64,000 nt of DNA from UBA10649 sp963749905 (GCA_963749905.1 CAVVOF010000004.1:1-64000); one strand, 5' to 3'; positions 38,071 through 46,341 are shown, numbered from the stretch's first letter. Numbers and translations: made by a program. The notes: a model not told the origin generated them from the letters alone.

Positions 38071-39291
38071 TCAGGCGCGGACGACGCCCCCAGCACGCGC
38101 GGCAGCCTCGACCGCGCGCGACACCTCCGCCGCCACCCGGGTGTCGAAGACACTGGGCACGACGTAGTCCGGCGCCAGATCGTCTCCGACCACCCGGGAG
38201 ATCGCCGCCGCAGCGGCGAGCTTCATCGACGGCGTGATGCGGGTGGCCCGCGCATCCAGGGCACCTCGGAACAGCCCGGGGAAGGCCAGCACGTTGTTGA
38301 TCTGGTTCGGGTAGTCACTGCGCCCGGTGGCCACGACCGCGGCAGTACGCCGGGCGACATCGGGGTGCACCTCAGGGTGCGGGTTGGCCAGCGCGAAGAC
38401 GATGGCTCCCGGAGCCATCGACGCGACCACGTCGTCGGGCACCTGACCGGCCGAGACCCCGATGAAGACGTCGGCGCCCGCGAGCGCGTCGTTGAGGCTG
38501 CCCGTGATGCCCGCCCGGTTCGTCCGCCGCGCGAGCTCGGCCTTGACGTCCGTGAGGTCAGTGCGATCCGACGAGACGACGGCACGGGAGTCCGCCACTG
38601 CCAGATCGCCGATCCCCGCCTCGAGGAGCATGTCGGAGATGGCCACACCGGCCGCCCCGGCCCCGGAGATGACGACCCGCAGGTCGGACAGCTCCCGCCC
38701 GGTCACCTTGGCCGCGTTCAGCAGTGCCGCGAGGACGACGATGGCCGTGCCGTGCTGGTCATCGTGGAACACCGGAATGTCGAGGCGGTCCTGCAGTCGC
38801 GTCTCGATCTCGAAGCAGCGGGGAGCCGAGATGTCCTCGAGGATGACGCCCCCGAAGGCCGGCGCCATCCGCACCACCGTCTCGACGATCTCGTCGGCGT
38901 CCTTGGTGTCGAGGCACATCGGGATGGCGTCCACGCCGCCGAACTCCTTGATCAGCAGGGACTTCCCCTCCATGACCGGCAGCGCTGCCAGGGGACCGAT
39001 GTCCCCGAGGCCCAGCACGGCGGTGCCGTCGGTGACGATGAGGACGGTGTTCGCCTTCCACGTGTAGCGATAGGCGAGCTCCGGATCGAGGGCGATGGCC
39101 TCACTGACGCGGGCCACCCCCGGCGTATAGGCCAGGGAGAGACCCGCGCGGTCACGCACCCGCACTGTCGGCCGCACCTCGATCTTCCCGCCCTTGTGCA
39201 GGGGGAACACCGGATCGTGGTCGCGTGGGTCCGCAAGCGGACCGGACAGGTCAGCATCCACATCAGACGGCTCGTACGGGGACTCGGTCAC
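38071..39291 (-). CDS. NAD(P)-dependent malic enzyme
   Basis: 406 residues, the short prokaryotic form. Catalytic Tyr in LSLAYTPGVA, metal-site residues in LEDISAPRCFEIE and FHDDQHGTA, and Rossmann motif ISGAGAAGVAI. Decarboxylates malate to pyruvate. The start GTG at 39291 follows AAGGAG with 8-nt spacing; an upstream start at 39333 is less good. NAD versus NADP preference is not decided. Confidence 0.94.
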   Translation of the reverse strand: MTESPYEPSDVDADLSGPLADPRDHDPVFPLHKGGKIEVRPTVRVRDRAGLSLAYTPGVARVSEAIALDPELAYRYTWKANTVLIVTDGTAVLGLGDIGPLAALPVMEGKSLLIKEFGGVDAIPMCLDTKDADEIVETVVRMAPAFGGVILEDISAPRCFEIETRLQDRLDIPVFHDDQHGTAIVVLAALLNAAKVTGRELSDLRVVISGAGAAGVAISDMLLEAGIGDLAVADSRAVVSSDRTDLTDVKAELARRTNRAGITGSLNDALAGADVFIGVSAGQVPDDVVASMAPGAIVFALANPHPEVHPDVARRTAAVVATGRSDYPNQINNVLAFPGLFRGALDARATRITPSMKLAAAAAISRVVGDDLAPDYVVPSVFDTRVAAEVSRAVEAAARAGGVVRA

Positions 39292-39385
39292 TGCGATCGC
39301 TCCTTCGGTGGACCGCCATGCTGGCACAGGCACGCCCGTTCGCCACGCATGGACGCCATTGTCCCGCGCCGTCGGTCGCGTGCCC

Positions 39386-39817
39386 TCACCCGCGATACGT
39401 GAACGGGAAGACCTCGTCGCTCGGGCCCTCGTCGCGCAGCCTCACGAGCCTGGCCTCCGCCTCCTGCAGGCTCGGCAGGTGCCCGTCCTCGACGAACCAG
39501 CACACGGTCATCGGCTCGGTGGCCCGCTCGAACCACTCGTAGCGATCCTGCAGGGCGCCGCGATGCTGCGCCTGCCCGATGACGAAGGCCCGCAGCGAGT
39601 CGAGGTCCCGCCAGACCGACAGGTTCACGATCAGATCGTCATCCCCGAACGCCCGGTAGCTCGTCGAGCCCGGGCCATCGTCGCGCAGCCGCCAGATGAA
39701 GCCGTCGGACGACTCCGCCGCCTCGTTGACGTCCGCGAGCTGGCCCACGAATCGCGACATGCCGGGCGACTCGATCGGGTACTTCGGGCGCGCGATGTTG
39801 AGCTGGGCGAGCGGCAT
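39386..39817 (-). CDS. DUF3291 domain protein
   Basis: 143 residues. MPLAQLNIARPKYPIESPGMSRF, then FIWRLRDDG and SVWRDLDSLRAFVI, and WFVEDGHLPSLQEAEARL are the DUF3291 (antibiotic biosynthesis monooxygenase-like fold) signature. Function unknown. ATG at 39817 follows AGGA. It starts 4 nt after the sodX stop and is probably in the same transcript. Confidence 0.85.
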   Translation of the reverse strand: MPLAQLNIARPKYPIESPGMSRFVGQLADVNEAAESSDGFIWRLRDDGPGSTSYRAFGDDDLIVNLSVWRDLDSLRAFVIGQAQHRGALQDRYEWFERATEPMTVCWFVEDGHLPSLQEAEARLVRLRDEGPSDEVFPFTYRG

Positions 39818-39821
39818 GACG

Positions 39822-40127
39822 TCATCCTGCCAGCCGGTCGCGGCCGTACCGGAACCACAGCCGGCCCACGATGAGGTCCGCCGGCACCGGGCCGAAATGC
39901 CGGGAGTCCTCACTCGCCTCGGGGTTGTCTCCCACCACCCACCAGCCCGCAGCCTCGGCGTGGTCGATGCGCTTCACCACGCGCAGGTCGGGTCGGTCCG
40001 GGTGCGCGAGCAGCACGACGTCGCCCGGACGGACCGATCGGGACCGCCGCACCAGCCACCACTCGCCGTTCGCGAGGTTCGGCTCCATGGACGGGCCGAT
40101 GATCCGCACGCGAGTCACCGGCAGCAT
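39822..40127 (-). CDS. sodX: Nickel-SOD maturation protease (S26 signal peptidase-like)
   Basis: 101 residues, a soluble minimal S26 peptidase. GPSMEP carries nucleophile Ser13 and VVKRID the general base Lys52; GDNPEASEDSRHFGPV is the third conserved box. Divergent from sodN, whose leader it would remove to expose the His that binds nickel. ATG at 40127 follows AGGATGGGGGC. Lack of a membrane anchor fits a cytosolic processing role. Confidence 0.92.
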   Translation of the reverse strand: MLPVTRVRIIGPSMEPNLANGEWWLVRRSRSVRPGDVVLLAHPDRPDLRVVKRIDHAEAAGWWVVGDNPEASEDSRHFGPVPADLIVGRLWFRYGRDRLAG

Positions 40128-40166
40128 GCCCCCATCCTGCCCCGTGCCGGATTGCCCGTCCCGCAC

Positions 40167-40185
40167 TATCGTGGGAGCTCCACGA
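40167..40185. promoter_or_regulatory. sodN promoter and overlapping inverted repeat
   Basis: TATCGT (40167-40172) is a plausible -10. An inverted repeat TCGTGG-GAGCT-CCACGA (40169-40185) covers it and the start point. Nickel-responsive Nur represses other Ni-SOD or Fe-SOD genes, but identity of this site as a Nur box is not shown. Confidence 0.4.
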
Positions 40186-40207
40186 CTACCCAAGGAGTCA
40201 TCCGGAC

Positions 40208-40615
40208 ATGAGCCTCATCGCGAAGCTGCTCGCCCCCCGCACCAGCGCCTACGCGCACTGCGACCTCCCGTGCGGCGTCTACGACCCAGCACAGGCCCGC
40301 CTCGAGGCCGAGTCGGTCAAGGCATGCATGGTCAAGCACAACGCGTCCGACGATCCCGACTTCCGGGCGCGCGCCATCTCCATCAAGGAGGAGCGCTCCC
40401 ACATGGTCAAGGAGCACCTGTGGGTGCTGTGGACCGACTACTTCAAGGCCCCGCACTTCGAGAAGTACCCGCAGCTGAACGACCTGTTCAACCAGGCGAC
40501 GAAGCTGGCCGGCGCCGGTGGCACGAAGGGCACCACCGACGAGGCCGTCGCCGACGAGCTGCTCGCCAAGATCGACGAGATCGCGGCGATCTTCTGGGAG
40601 ACCAAGCAGGCGTAG
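40208..40615 (+). CDS. sodN: Nickel superoxide dismutase
   Basis: 135 residues. A 16-residue propeptide (ending SAYA) is followed by the nickel hook HCDLPCGVYDP: His17, Cys18 and Cys22 are the ligands after cleavage. The remainder is the four-helix Ni-SOD fold (EERSHMVKEHLWVLWTDYFK). Converts superoxide to oxygen and peroxide in the cytosol as a hexamer. GGAG lies 10 nt before the ATG. A strong hairpin terminator follows. Confidence 0.97.
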   Translation: MSLIAKLLAPRTSAYAHCDLPCGVYDPAQARLEAESVKACMVKHNASDDPDFRARAISIKEERSHMVKEHLWVLWTDYFKAPHFEKYPQLNDLFNQATKLAGAGGTKGTTDEAVADELLAKIDEIAAIFWETKQA

Positions 40616-40623
40616 ACCGTGCC

Positions 40624-40654
40624 GGGGGCTGATCTCGTGAGGGAATCAGCCCCC
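40624..40654 (+). terminator. Hairpin terminator of sodN
   Basis: GGGGGCTGAT and ATCAGCCCCC form a 10-bp perfect stem with an 11-nt loop, 8 nt after the sodN stop. No T-run. It may also end the convergent gene at 40701. Confidence 0.7.
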
Positions 40655-40700
40655 AACGATCTATCTGGTCACCCGGTAGTCCGCAAGACGTCCCCGAGAC

Positions 40701-41120
40701 TCAGTCGGCCAGGCCCAGCTGCCTGAGGATGCTCGCCGAGTCGTAGTAGTCACGTCCTTCGACGACCTTGCCATCGCGCACCCGCATGACGCTGCAGTAG
40801 CGGATCTCCATCGATCGACCCGTTGGGGCGTACTCCCCCGCGCTCGAGTGGAGCGTCCCGGTGTGCGTGCCACGGTTCACGAACTCCACCACCGCCCACT
40901 CGCCGTCCACCATGACCCGGACGACCTTCACCTCGCCGTCGGGAAAGGCGGACCGCCACCGGTGGTAGTCGGCCCGGTAGCCGTCCGCGCCGATCTGCAG
41001 CTCGCCGCGCGCGACGTCCTCGAAGCGACAGTCGTCGGCGATGACCGTCACCCCGCGCTCGGGATCCCGCAGGTCCCACGATTCATGGAAGATGCGCACG
41101 ATTCGCTCGACCTCGGTCAT
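40701..41120 (-). CDS. SnoaL-like / NTF2-fold protein
   Basis: 139 residues. VERIVRIFHESWDLRDPERGVTVIADDCRFEDVARGE at the N-terminus, HRWRSAFPDGEVKVVRVMVDGEWAVVEFVNRGTHTG in the centre and MEIRYCSVMRVRDGKVVEGRDYYD near the end are those of ester-cyclase/SnoaL-like proteins. No polyketide genes are near, so a general NTF2-like enzyme or binding protein is likely. ATG at 41120. The 176 bp upstream, shared with the divergent gene at 41297, shows no clear signal. Confidence 0.85.
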   Translation of the reverse strand: MTEVERIVRIFHESWDLRDPERGVTVIADDCRFEDVARGELQIGADGYRADYHRWRSAFPDGEVKVVRVMVDGEWAVVEFVNRGTHTGTLHSSAGEYAPTGRSMEIRYCSVMRVRDGKVVEGRDYYDSASILRQLGLAD

Positions 41121-41296
41121 GTTCCCTCCGCGAACGTCACCAGTTCCGGGGTGCGCCCGGCTCCGTCAGCGTAGGTCACTCGAGGATTCGCCAGACTCGA
41201 AATCAGTGCGCCTCTAGCATCCGGAGGGCCGGGCCAACGATCGCGCCGGCGCGAGCCGTCCACGCCACCCGTCCGCCCACCAAAGGGAGCCAGCCC

Positions 41297-42391
41297 GTGA
41301 GCGCCATCGACCTGCCCGTCACACCCGAGGTGCGCGCCCAGATGGACAAGGCGCAGCGTGACTTCCTCGCCAAGTTCGGTCTCGACGCGACCACCGTCGC
41401 CGTCTGGGAGGACGGCTTCCGCACGCACGCGGAGACCGAGCACAGCTTCGAATGGTGGTACTTCGACATGCACCTCGACGACGGGTCGACCGTCGTGGTG
41501 GTGTTCAACTCCAAGCCGCACACCAATCCCGACGGGCCCCTGAAGCCGAGCGTCCTCGTGATCTACCACGGCGTGGACGGCACCAAGTTCCGCGTCGACA
41601 TCCCGTTCGAGGCCGATCAGTTCAGCGCCTCCGTGGACGGGTGCGACGTCACGATCGGCCCCAACACGGTGTCGGGCGATCTGGCTACCTACACGATGCA
41701 CGTCGAGCATGAGGACTTCGCGTGCGACCTGAAGATCCAGCGGGGCACGGTGTCGTGGCGGCCGGGGGCGGGCATCTCGTACCTGAACCTCGCCCAGACC
41801 CACTACCTCGGCTGGGTCGTCCCCGTGCCCTACGGCACGGTGAGCGGGACCATCACGGAGAACGGCACCGCGCGCTCCGTCACCGGCACCGGGTACCACG
41901 ACCACAACTGGGGCAACGCGGTCATGAACAGCATGCTCGACCACTGGTACTGGGGCCGCGCGCACATCGACGACTTCACCGTCGTCTACGTGCGCATGAC
42001 CACCAAGGGCATCTTCGGCCTCGGCTCCGTCAACATCCCGACGTTCTTCCTCGCCAAGGGCGACACCATCCTCACCGACGACCTGCTGCCGCTGCGGCTG
42101 GAGACCAGCGGCGACGTGCCCGGCCCTGGCGACCAGACCTACCCGACCGACCTGCTGTGGACGTGGGAGACCGACGCCGGCAGCGTGCGGATGCACGTGA
42201 CGAACCCCGAGCTCATCGAGGCGCTCGACGTGACGCCCAACATGGCGGAGTGGAAGAAGCCGATCGTGCACGTGTTCGAGCACCCGATGTACTACGACTT
42301 CAACGCCGACATGGAACTGACGATCGACCTGGACGGCGTCCAGACGACGGTCAAGGGCCGCACGCTCTACGAGAAGATGATGTTCCGCTAG
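41297..42391 (+). CDS. Lipocalin-like domain protein (CrtC/AttH-related)
   Basis: 364 residues. SFEWWYFDMHLDDGSTVVVVFNSKP and GTGYHDHNWGN are the conserved blocks of the hydroxyneurosporene-synthase/AttH-like two-lipocalin fold. No signal peptide, so cytosolic. Members include carotenoid hydratases (CrtC) and Diels-Alder type cyclases; without carotenoid or polyketide genes nearby the substrate is unknown. GTG at 41297 follows AAAGGGA. Overlaps the convergent secreted-protein gene by 4 nt. Confidence 0.82.
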   Translation: MSAIDLPVTPEVRAQMDKAQRDFLAKFGLDATTVAVWEDGFRTHAETEHSFEWWYFDMHLDDGSTVVVVFNSKPHTNPDGPLKPSVLVIYHGVDGTKFRVDIPFEADQFSASVDGCDVTIGPNTVSGDLATYTMHVEHEDFACDLKIQRGTVSWRPGAGISYLNLAQTHYLGWVVPVPYGTVSGTITENGTARSVTGTGYHDHNWGNAVMNSMLDHWYWGRAHIDDFTVVYVRMTTKGIFGLGSVNIPTFFLAKGDTILTDDLLPLRLETSGDVPGPGDQTYPTDLLWTWETDAGSVRMHVTNPELIEALDVTPNMAEWKKPIVHVFEHPMYYDFNADMELTIDLDGVQTTVKGRTLYEKMMFR

Positions 42392-42858
42392 CGCACCGTG
42401 ACCCTCAGCGGCGTGCTCTGAACACCGCCGTTGTCACCGCACGAGCGCGGTGGGCGCTTGGCCGGGGCCTTCGCGAGGCACGCGGCGTCCCCGATGTCGT
42501 ACCACGCGGTGCCGTACCGGCCCAGGTTGGCGGTGATGGACACCGAGCCGTTCTTGTTCACGGTGGTGCACGCCGCCAGCGGCAGGTACGCCCCGTACGG
42601 CTCGTCCGACCGAGCCAGGCACACCTCGGTACCGGGCTCGTACGCGGAAAGCCGAGACGAGAACGTCACCGGCTCGCCACGCGACACGCGCGTGTCGCTC
42701 GCCTCGAGACAGATGCGCTTCTTGACGCCGTCCGTGTCTCCGACTCTGATGCACATCGGGTTGTCGCCCACCATGTAGTCCTTGGCGGCCACGGTCGGAG
42801 CCGCCACCACCCCGGTGACGACGACACAGGCGGACAGGACGATTGCGGTGATTCTCAT
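42388..42858 (-). CDS. Hypothetical secreted protein
   Basis: 156 residues with a Sec signal peptide (MRITAIVLSACVVVTGVVAAPTVAA). The mature part has six Cys (MCIRVG, RICLEAS, EVCLARS, AACTTV, AACLAKA, RSCGDN) that could form three disulfides. Not recognised. ATG at 42858 follows GAGGGGG. Confidence 0.75.
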   Translation of the reverse strand: MRITAIVLSACVVVTGVVAAPTVAAKDYMVGDNPMCIRVGDTDGVKKRICLEASDTRVSRGEPVTFSSRLSAYEPGTEVCLARSDEPYGAYLPLAACTTVNKNGSVSITANLGRYGTAWYDIGDAACLAKAPAKRPPRSCGDNGGVQSTPLRVTVR

Positions 42859-42930
42859 CGGACCCCCTCAGGCCGTGGCGTGCAGGGTGGCAGCGCCTAC
42901 CAGTGGTTTCGGACGGCCCCGCATGCCCCA

Positions 42931-42999
42931 CCCCGATGCTGCGGCACTCGTGGCGGGAAAACGGGCTGGAAAACGACCACGAGTGCCGCAGCATCGGGG
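42931..42999. repeat. Perfect 23-bp inverted repeat
   Basis: Arms 42931-42953 and 42977-42999 are exact reverse complements, with a 23-nt loop holding a GGAAAACG repeat. The inner part reads CACTCGTGG/CCACGAGTG, sharing CACTCGT/ACGAGTG ends with the array at 36931-37085. It lies between divergent genes; the right arm ends 2 nt before the -10 of the acetyltransferase. Confidence 0.9.
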
Positions 43000-43013
43000 G
43001 CTAGGGTCCTGAC

Positions 43014-43517
43014 ATGCCCACTGGCCTGATCCGGCGCGCCACCCCTGACGACGTCGCGGAGATCCTGCTCATGGTGCGGGAGCTCGCCGAGTACGAACGC
43101 GCACCTCACGAGGCGGTGGCCACCGAGGACCAGTTCCAGCAGGCGCTCTTCGGCCCGGAGCCCAAGGTCTTCGCGCACGTCGTCGAGCACCCGACCGACG
43201 ACGGCCGGCAGCTCGGCGGCTTCGCACTGTGGTTCCTGAACTTCTCCACCTGGCTGGGCCGCCACGGCCTGTACCTCGAGGACCTCTACGTCCGTCCCGA
43301 GCTGCGCGGCACCGGCTACGGCCGACGCCTGCTGTCCACGCTGGCCCAGGAGTGCGTGACGAACGGCTACGGACGCCTCGAGTGGTGGGTGCTCGACTGG
43401 AACGAGCCGGCACTGGGGTTCTACCGCAGCCTCGGCGCGATTCCGATGGACGAGTGGACGGTGCACCGCGTCACCGGAGACGCGCTCACGGCCCTGGCGG
43501 ATGTGGAGGACGCATGA
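43014..43517 (+). CDS. GNAT acetyltransferase
   Basis: 167 residues. IRRATPDDVAEI, GLYLEDLYVRPELRGTGYGRRLLSTLA (acetyl-CoA loop RGTGYG) and WWVLDWNEPALGFYRSLGA are those of the spermidine/diamine-type GNAT group. Substrate unknown. ATG at 43014 is exactly 12 nt after TAGGGT (43002-43007): leaderless. It overlaps the next gene by ATGA and heads a three-gene operon with an anti-sigma-like gene and a sigma factor. Confidence 0.9.
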   Translation: MPTGLIRRATPDDVAEILLMVRELAEYERAPHEAVATEDQFQQALFGPEPKVFAHVVEHPTDDGRQLGGFALWFLNFSTWLGRHGLYLEDLYVRPELRGTGYGRRLLSTLAQECVTNGYGRLEWWVLDWNEPALGFYRSLGAIPMDEWTVHRVTGDALTALADVEDA

Positions 43518-43891
43518 CACCGGTGACCCTGACGTTCCCCGCGGACAGTGCCAACGTCGCACTGGCCCGCTCGATCGCAGCGGCCATGGCGGCCCGCGCC
43601 GATCTGCCGATCGACCAGCTCGAGGATGCCCGGCTCGCCGTCGACGAGGCGGTCGCGCAGCTCCTGGTGGCCGCGCCTGCCGGGTCCCCGATCTCGTGCG
43701 TCTACCAGGTCGACGGCACCCGGCTCGACATCACCGTGTCCGGCCGCTGGGACGCCCCCGACCTGCCGTCCACGGCCTCCTTCGGCTGGACCGTGCTCAG
43801 CGCCCTGTGCGATCGCGTCGACGCCGGCCTGGCCGACGGGCGGCTGACCCTGAGCCTGACGGTCCAGCGTGCCGTCGCCGTGGACGCGTGA
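43514..43891 (+). CDS. RsbW-like anti-sigma factor with degenerate kinase motifs
   Basis: 125 residues. DARLAVDEAVAQLLVAA aligns with the N-box helix of RsbW/UsfX anti-sigma kinases, but the N-box Asn is replaced (EAVAQ) and no glycine-rich G boxes are seen (SFGWTVLSALCDRVD in their place). It probably binds the sigma factor encoded next, with doubtful kinase activity. Overlaps both neighbours (ATGA, GTGA), implying coupled, roughly equal synthesis. Confidence 0.8.
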   Translation: MTPVTLTFPADSANVALARSIAAAMAARADLPIDQLEDARLAVDEAVAQLLVAAPAGSPISCVYQVDGTRLDITVSGRWDAPDLPSTASFGWTVLSALCDRVDAGLADGRLTLSLTVQRAVAVDA

Positions 43892-44658
43892 CCCGCGAGA
43901 CCGGCTGGGATGACGCCGCCCGGGAGCGCGAGCATGCCCTGCTGGCCGAGTTCGCCACGCTGTCGGACGACGATCCGCGCCGGTCGGCCATCCGCGACGA
44001 GCTGACCACGTCGCACCTGCCGCTCGTGCAGCACCTCGCTGGCCGCTACCGGGACCGCGGCGAGCCGATGGACGACCTCGTGCAGGCCGGCACCATCGGC
44101 CTGATCCTGGCGATCGACCGGTTCGATCCCGATCGGGGCACGGAGCTCTCCACCTACGCCACGCCGACCATCCTCGGCGAGATCCGCCGGCACTTCCGCG
44201 ACCGCGCATGGGCCATCCGGGTGCCCCGCGGCCTGCAGGACCTGCAGCGCCGGGTGAGCACCACCATGGACGACCTGACCGCGCAGCTGCACCGCTCGCC
44301 GACGGTCCGCGAGGTGGCAGAGGCCTTGGGCGTGGGCACCGACGACGTCCTGGCTGCCCTCGAGGCGCGCCAGGCGTACGCCACGGAGACGCTGGACGTC
44401 GACCCCGAGACGGGCGCCGGCCCCGTCGCCGACCTGGGCGAGATCGAGCCCGCCTTCACCGATATCGACGAGCGGGAGACCCTCCTCCCCCTGCTCGCGG
44501 CACTGCCCGACCGCGAGCGGGAGATCATCCGGCTGCGTTTCGTGGAGGGTCAGAGCCAGACCCAGATCGCGCAACGGCTGGGCATCTCGCAGATGCAGGT
44601 GTCCCGGCTGCTGGGCCGCACCCTGTCCGAGCTGCGCGACGGCATGACCCGGGACTAG
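43888..44658 (+). CDS. sigF: SigB/SigF-family RNA polymerase sigma factor
   Basis: 256 residues. Region 2 (LVQHLAGRYRDRGEPMDDLVQAGTIGLILAIDRFDP), region 3 (VPRGLQDLQRRVSTTMDDL) and region 4 helix-turn-helix (QSQTQIAQRLGISQMQVSRLLGRTL) are complete. This is the group 3 stress/sporulation sigma class controlled by RsbW-type anti-sigma factors. GTG at 43888 overlaps the anti-sigma stop. The symbol reflects family, not proven orthology. Convergent 4-nt overlap with the next gene. Confidence 0.9.
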   Translation: MTRETGWDDAAREREHALLAEFATLSDDDPRRSAIRDELTTSHLPLVQHLAGRYRDRGEPMDDLVQAGTIGLILAIDRFDPDRGTELSTYATPTILGEIRRHFRDRAWAIRVPRGLQDLQRRVSTTMDDLTAQLHRSPTVREVAEALGVGTDDVLAALEARQAYATETLDVDPETGAGPVADLGEIEPAFTDIDERETLLPLLAALPDREREIIRLRFVEGQSQTQIAQRLGISQMQVSRLLGRTLSELRDGMTRD

Positions 44659-45056
44659 TCGCTCAGCCCTCGCGCGACGGACGGCAGGAAAGCGAGCACC
44701 AGCCCTGCCCCGGCCAACGCCATCGCGGTGATCCCCACCGCCCGCTGGGCGGTCTCCGCCGACTGCGCCACCTCCAACCCGATCAGCCCGACCACCAGCT
44801 GGCTGAAGACGAACGGCGAGCGCGCCCACGAGCGGCTCCGCCACCACCCCACGGCCACCCACAGCAGCCCGACGCCGCCGGCCGCGGTCAGCACGATCAG
44901 CAGCAGCAGCGCCATCGGGTTGGACACCTCTGCGGGTCCGGTGAGCCCGACGCGGAACGCCTCGACGACGTCGAAGACGGCGTACCCCAGGAGCGCGATG
45001 CCCTGGACCGCCGCGATCACGGCGACCGCCAGGTGCGGACGAGGTGGGACGGGCAC
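44655..45056 (-). CDS. Small integral membrane protein
   Basis: 133 residues with four hydrophobic segments (LAVAVIAAVQGIALLGYAVFDVV, ALLLLIVLTAAGGVGLLWVAVGW, FVFSQLVVGLIGLEVA, AVGITAMALAGAGLVLAFLP). Position beside a diacylglycerol kinase and whiB1 matches, from memory, M. tuberculosis Rv3217c. GTG at 45056 is 12 nt after TACCGT (45068-45063, minus strand): leaderless. Function unknown. Confidence 0.82.
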   Translation of the reverse strand: MPVPPRPHLAVAVIAAVQGIALLGYAVFDVVEAFRVGLTGPAEVSNPMALLLLIVLTAAGGVGLLWVAVGWWRSRSWARSPFVFSQLVVGLIGLEVAQSAETAQRAVGITAMALAGAGLVLAFLPSVARGLSD

Positions 45057-45110
45057 GAGGCCACGGTATCGACCGGCGGCCGGCCCGGATCCTCGGGCTA
45101 GGCTGCGACC

Positions 45111-46052
45111 GTGCGTGGCCTCCTCGTCGTCAATCCACGAGCCACCACCACCTCCTCCCGAGTCGTCGACGTGCTGGTCCATGCGCTCTCGGACGAGATC
45201 GATCTCGAGGTGACGGTCACCACCCATCAGGGCCACGCGGTGCTGCTCGGGGAGCGCGCGCGGGAGGCCGGGCTCGACATCGTCGTCACCCTCGGCGGCG
45301 ACGGCGTCGTCAACGAGGTGGTCAACGGCATGCTGGTGGACGGTCCCGGTCCCGACGTTCCGGTCCTGGCGACCGTCCCCGGCGGATCGGCGAACGTGTT
45401 CGCCCGCTCCCTCGGTCTGCCCAAGGACTCGGTCGAGGCGACCGGCCTGATCCTCGACCTCTTGCGCAGCGGGCAGTCGCGCAGCATCGGCCTCGGCACC
45501 GCGAACGATCGGTGGTTCGTCGCCAACGCCGGCCTGGGCCTCGATGCCGAGGTCATCGCGGCCATGGAGGCCCACCGCAAGAAGGGGCGGGCCGCCACCC
45601 CGGCCCGCTACCTGAGCACGACCCTCGCCTCCTTCTTCCGGGGCACCGACCGACGGCATCCGGTGCTCACGGCAACCCGCGCGGCGGCCGACGGCGGACC
45701 GCAGATCCGGGCCGAGGGCCTGTTCCTCGCCTTCGTGCAGAACACCTCGCCGTGGACGTTCTTCGGCAACCACCCGGTCAATCCCTGTCCCGACGCGTCC
45801 TTCGACACCGCGCTCGACCTGTTCGCGCTCCATCGGATGGGGGTGCCCACCGCGCTGGTGGCGGCCGGCCGGCTGCTGTCCGGGACCGGGCGGGGGACGG
45901 CGCGAGGCGGCATCGTGTCCTGGCATGACCTGCCCGGCTTCACCGTCACGGCCACTCGGCCGGTGGCCTTCCAGATCGACGGCGAGGGCATGGGCGAGAC
46001 CACGCAGGTGGTGTTCGCCCACCACCCCGACGCCATATCCGTGGTGTGCTGA
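45111..46052 (+). CDS. Diacylglycerol/lipid kinase (YegS-like)
   Basis: 313 residues. VVNPRATTTSSRV, VTLGGDGVVNEVVNG (nucleotide-binding GGDG), and TVPGGSANVFARSLGL are the DAGK catalytic domain. The C-terminal lobe carries NAGLGLDAEV and FQIDGEG. Phosphorylates a membrane lipid such as diacylglycerol or a sphingoid base. GTG at 45111 is 12 nt after TAGGCT (45099-45104): leaderless. The divergent gene's start is 54 bp away and also leaderless, so two promoters share that gap. Confidence 0.93.
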   Translation: MRGLLVVNPRATTTSSRVVDVLVHALSDEIDLEVTVTTHQGHAVLLGERAREAGLDIVVTLGGDGVVNEVVNGMLVDGPGPDVPVLATVPGGSANVFARSLGLPKDSVEATGLILDLLRSGQSRSIGLGTANDRWFVANAGLGLDAEVIAAMEAHRKKGRAATPARYLSTTLASFFRGTDRRHPVLTATRAAADGGPQIRAEGLFLAFVQNTSPWTFFGNHPVNPCPDASFDTALDLFALHRMGVPTALVAAGRLLSGTGRGTARGGIVSWHDLPGFTVTATRPVAFQIDGEGMGETTQVVFAHHPDAISVVC

Positions 46053-46074
46053 CTGTAAGCGTTTTCTTACAGTC
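46051..46074 (+). terminator. Hairpin overlapping the lipid kinase stop
   Basis: GACTGTAAG-CGTTTT-CTTACAGTC, a 9-bp perfect stem that includes the last two bases of the TGA stop. Confidence 0.6.
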
Positions 46075-46341
46075 CGATAACCGGAGGGACATTCGGGGCA
46101 ATTGCCCCATGTGTTACCGTCCTGTGATGTAAGAGACAGTGCTCGCGCGGTGAAATCCGGCTTTTCCGCTTGAGCCGGCGGGGAAGGTCTGCGACCCTAT
46201 AGAGGCCCATTGCACGCACGGGCGGGCACACCCCCTCTGCAGCAGGCCGGGAGACCCTCGGTCCGACGCAGAACTGCCCCGCACGTGAAAGCAATCACGA
46301 GCATCGGTCGACCCCGATGCGCGACGACTGGAGGGATTGGC
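46075..46341 (+). promoter_or_regulatory. whiB1 upstream region and long leader
   Basis: No gene is seen here. It holds a perfect palindrome GGGGCAATTGCCCC (46095-46108), with TTGCCC at 46103-46108 usable as a -35 and TGATGT at 46125-46130 as a weak -10, and a CCGGCT/AGCCGG hairpin (46157-46178). If transcription starts near 46137 the whiB1 leader is about 200 nt. Confidence 0.4.

Noticed and set aside
36948..38237. 429-codon plus-strand frame starting in the 60-bp repeats
   Set aside because: Runs through the repeat array and antisense to the dehydrogenase; repeat-derived start and no family features.
46067..46294. 75-codon minus-strand frame in the whiB1 leader
   Set aside because: Crosses hairpins and palindrome, no start signal, shadow composition.
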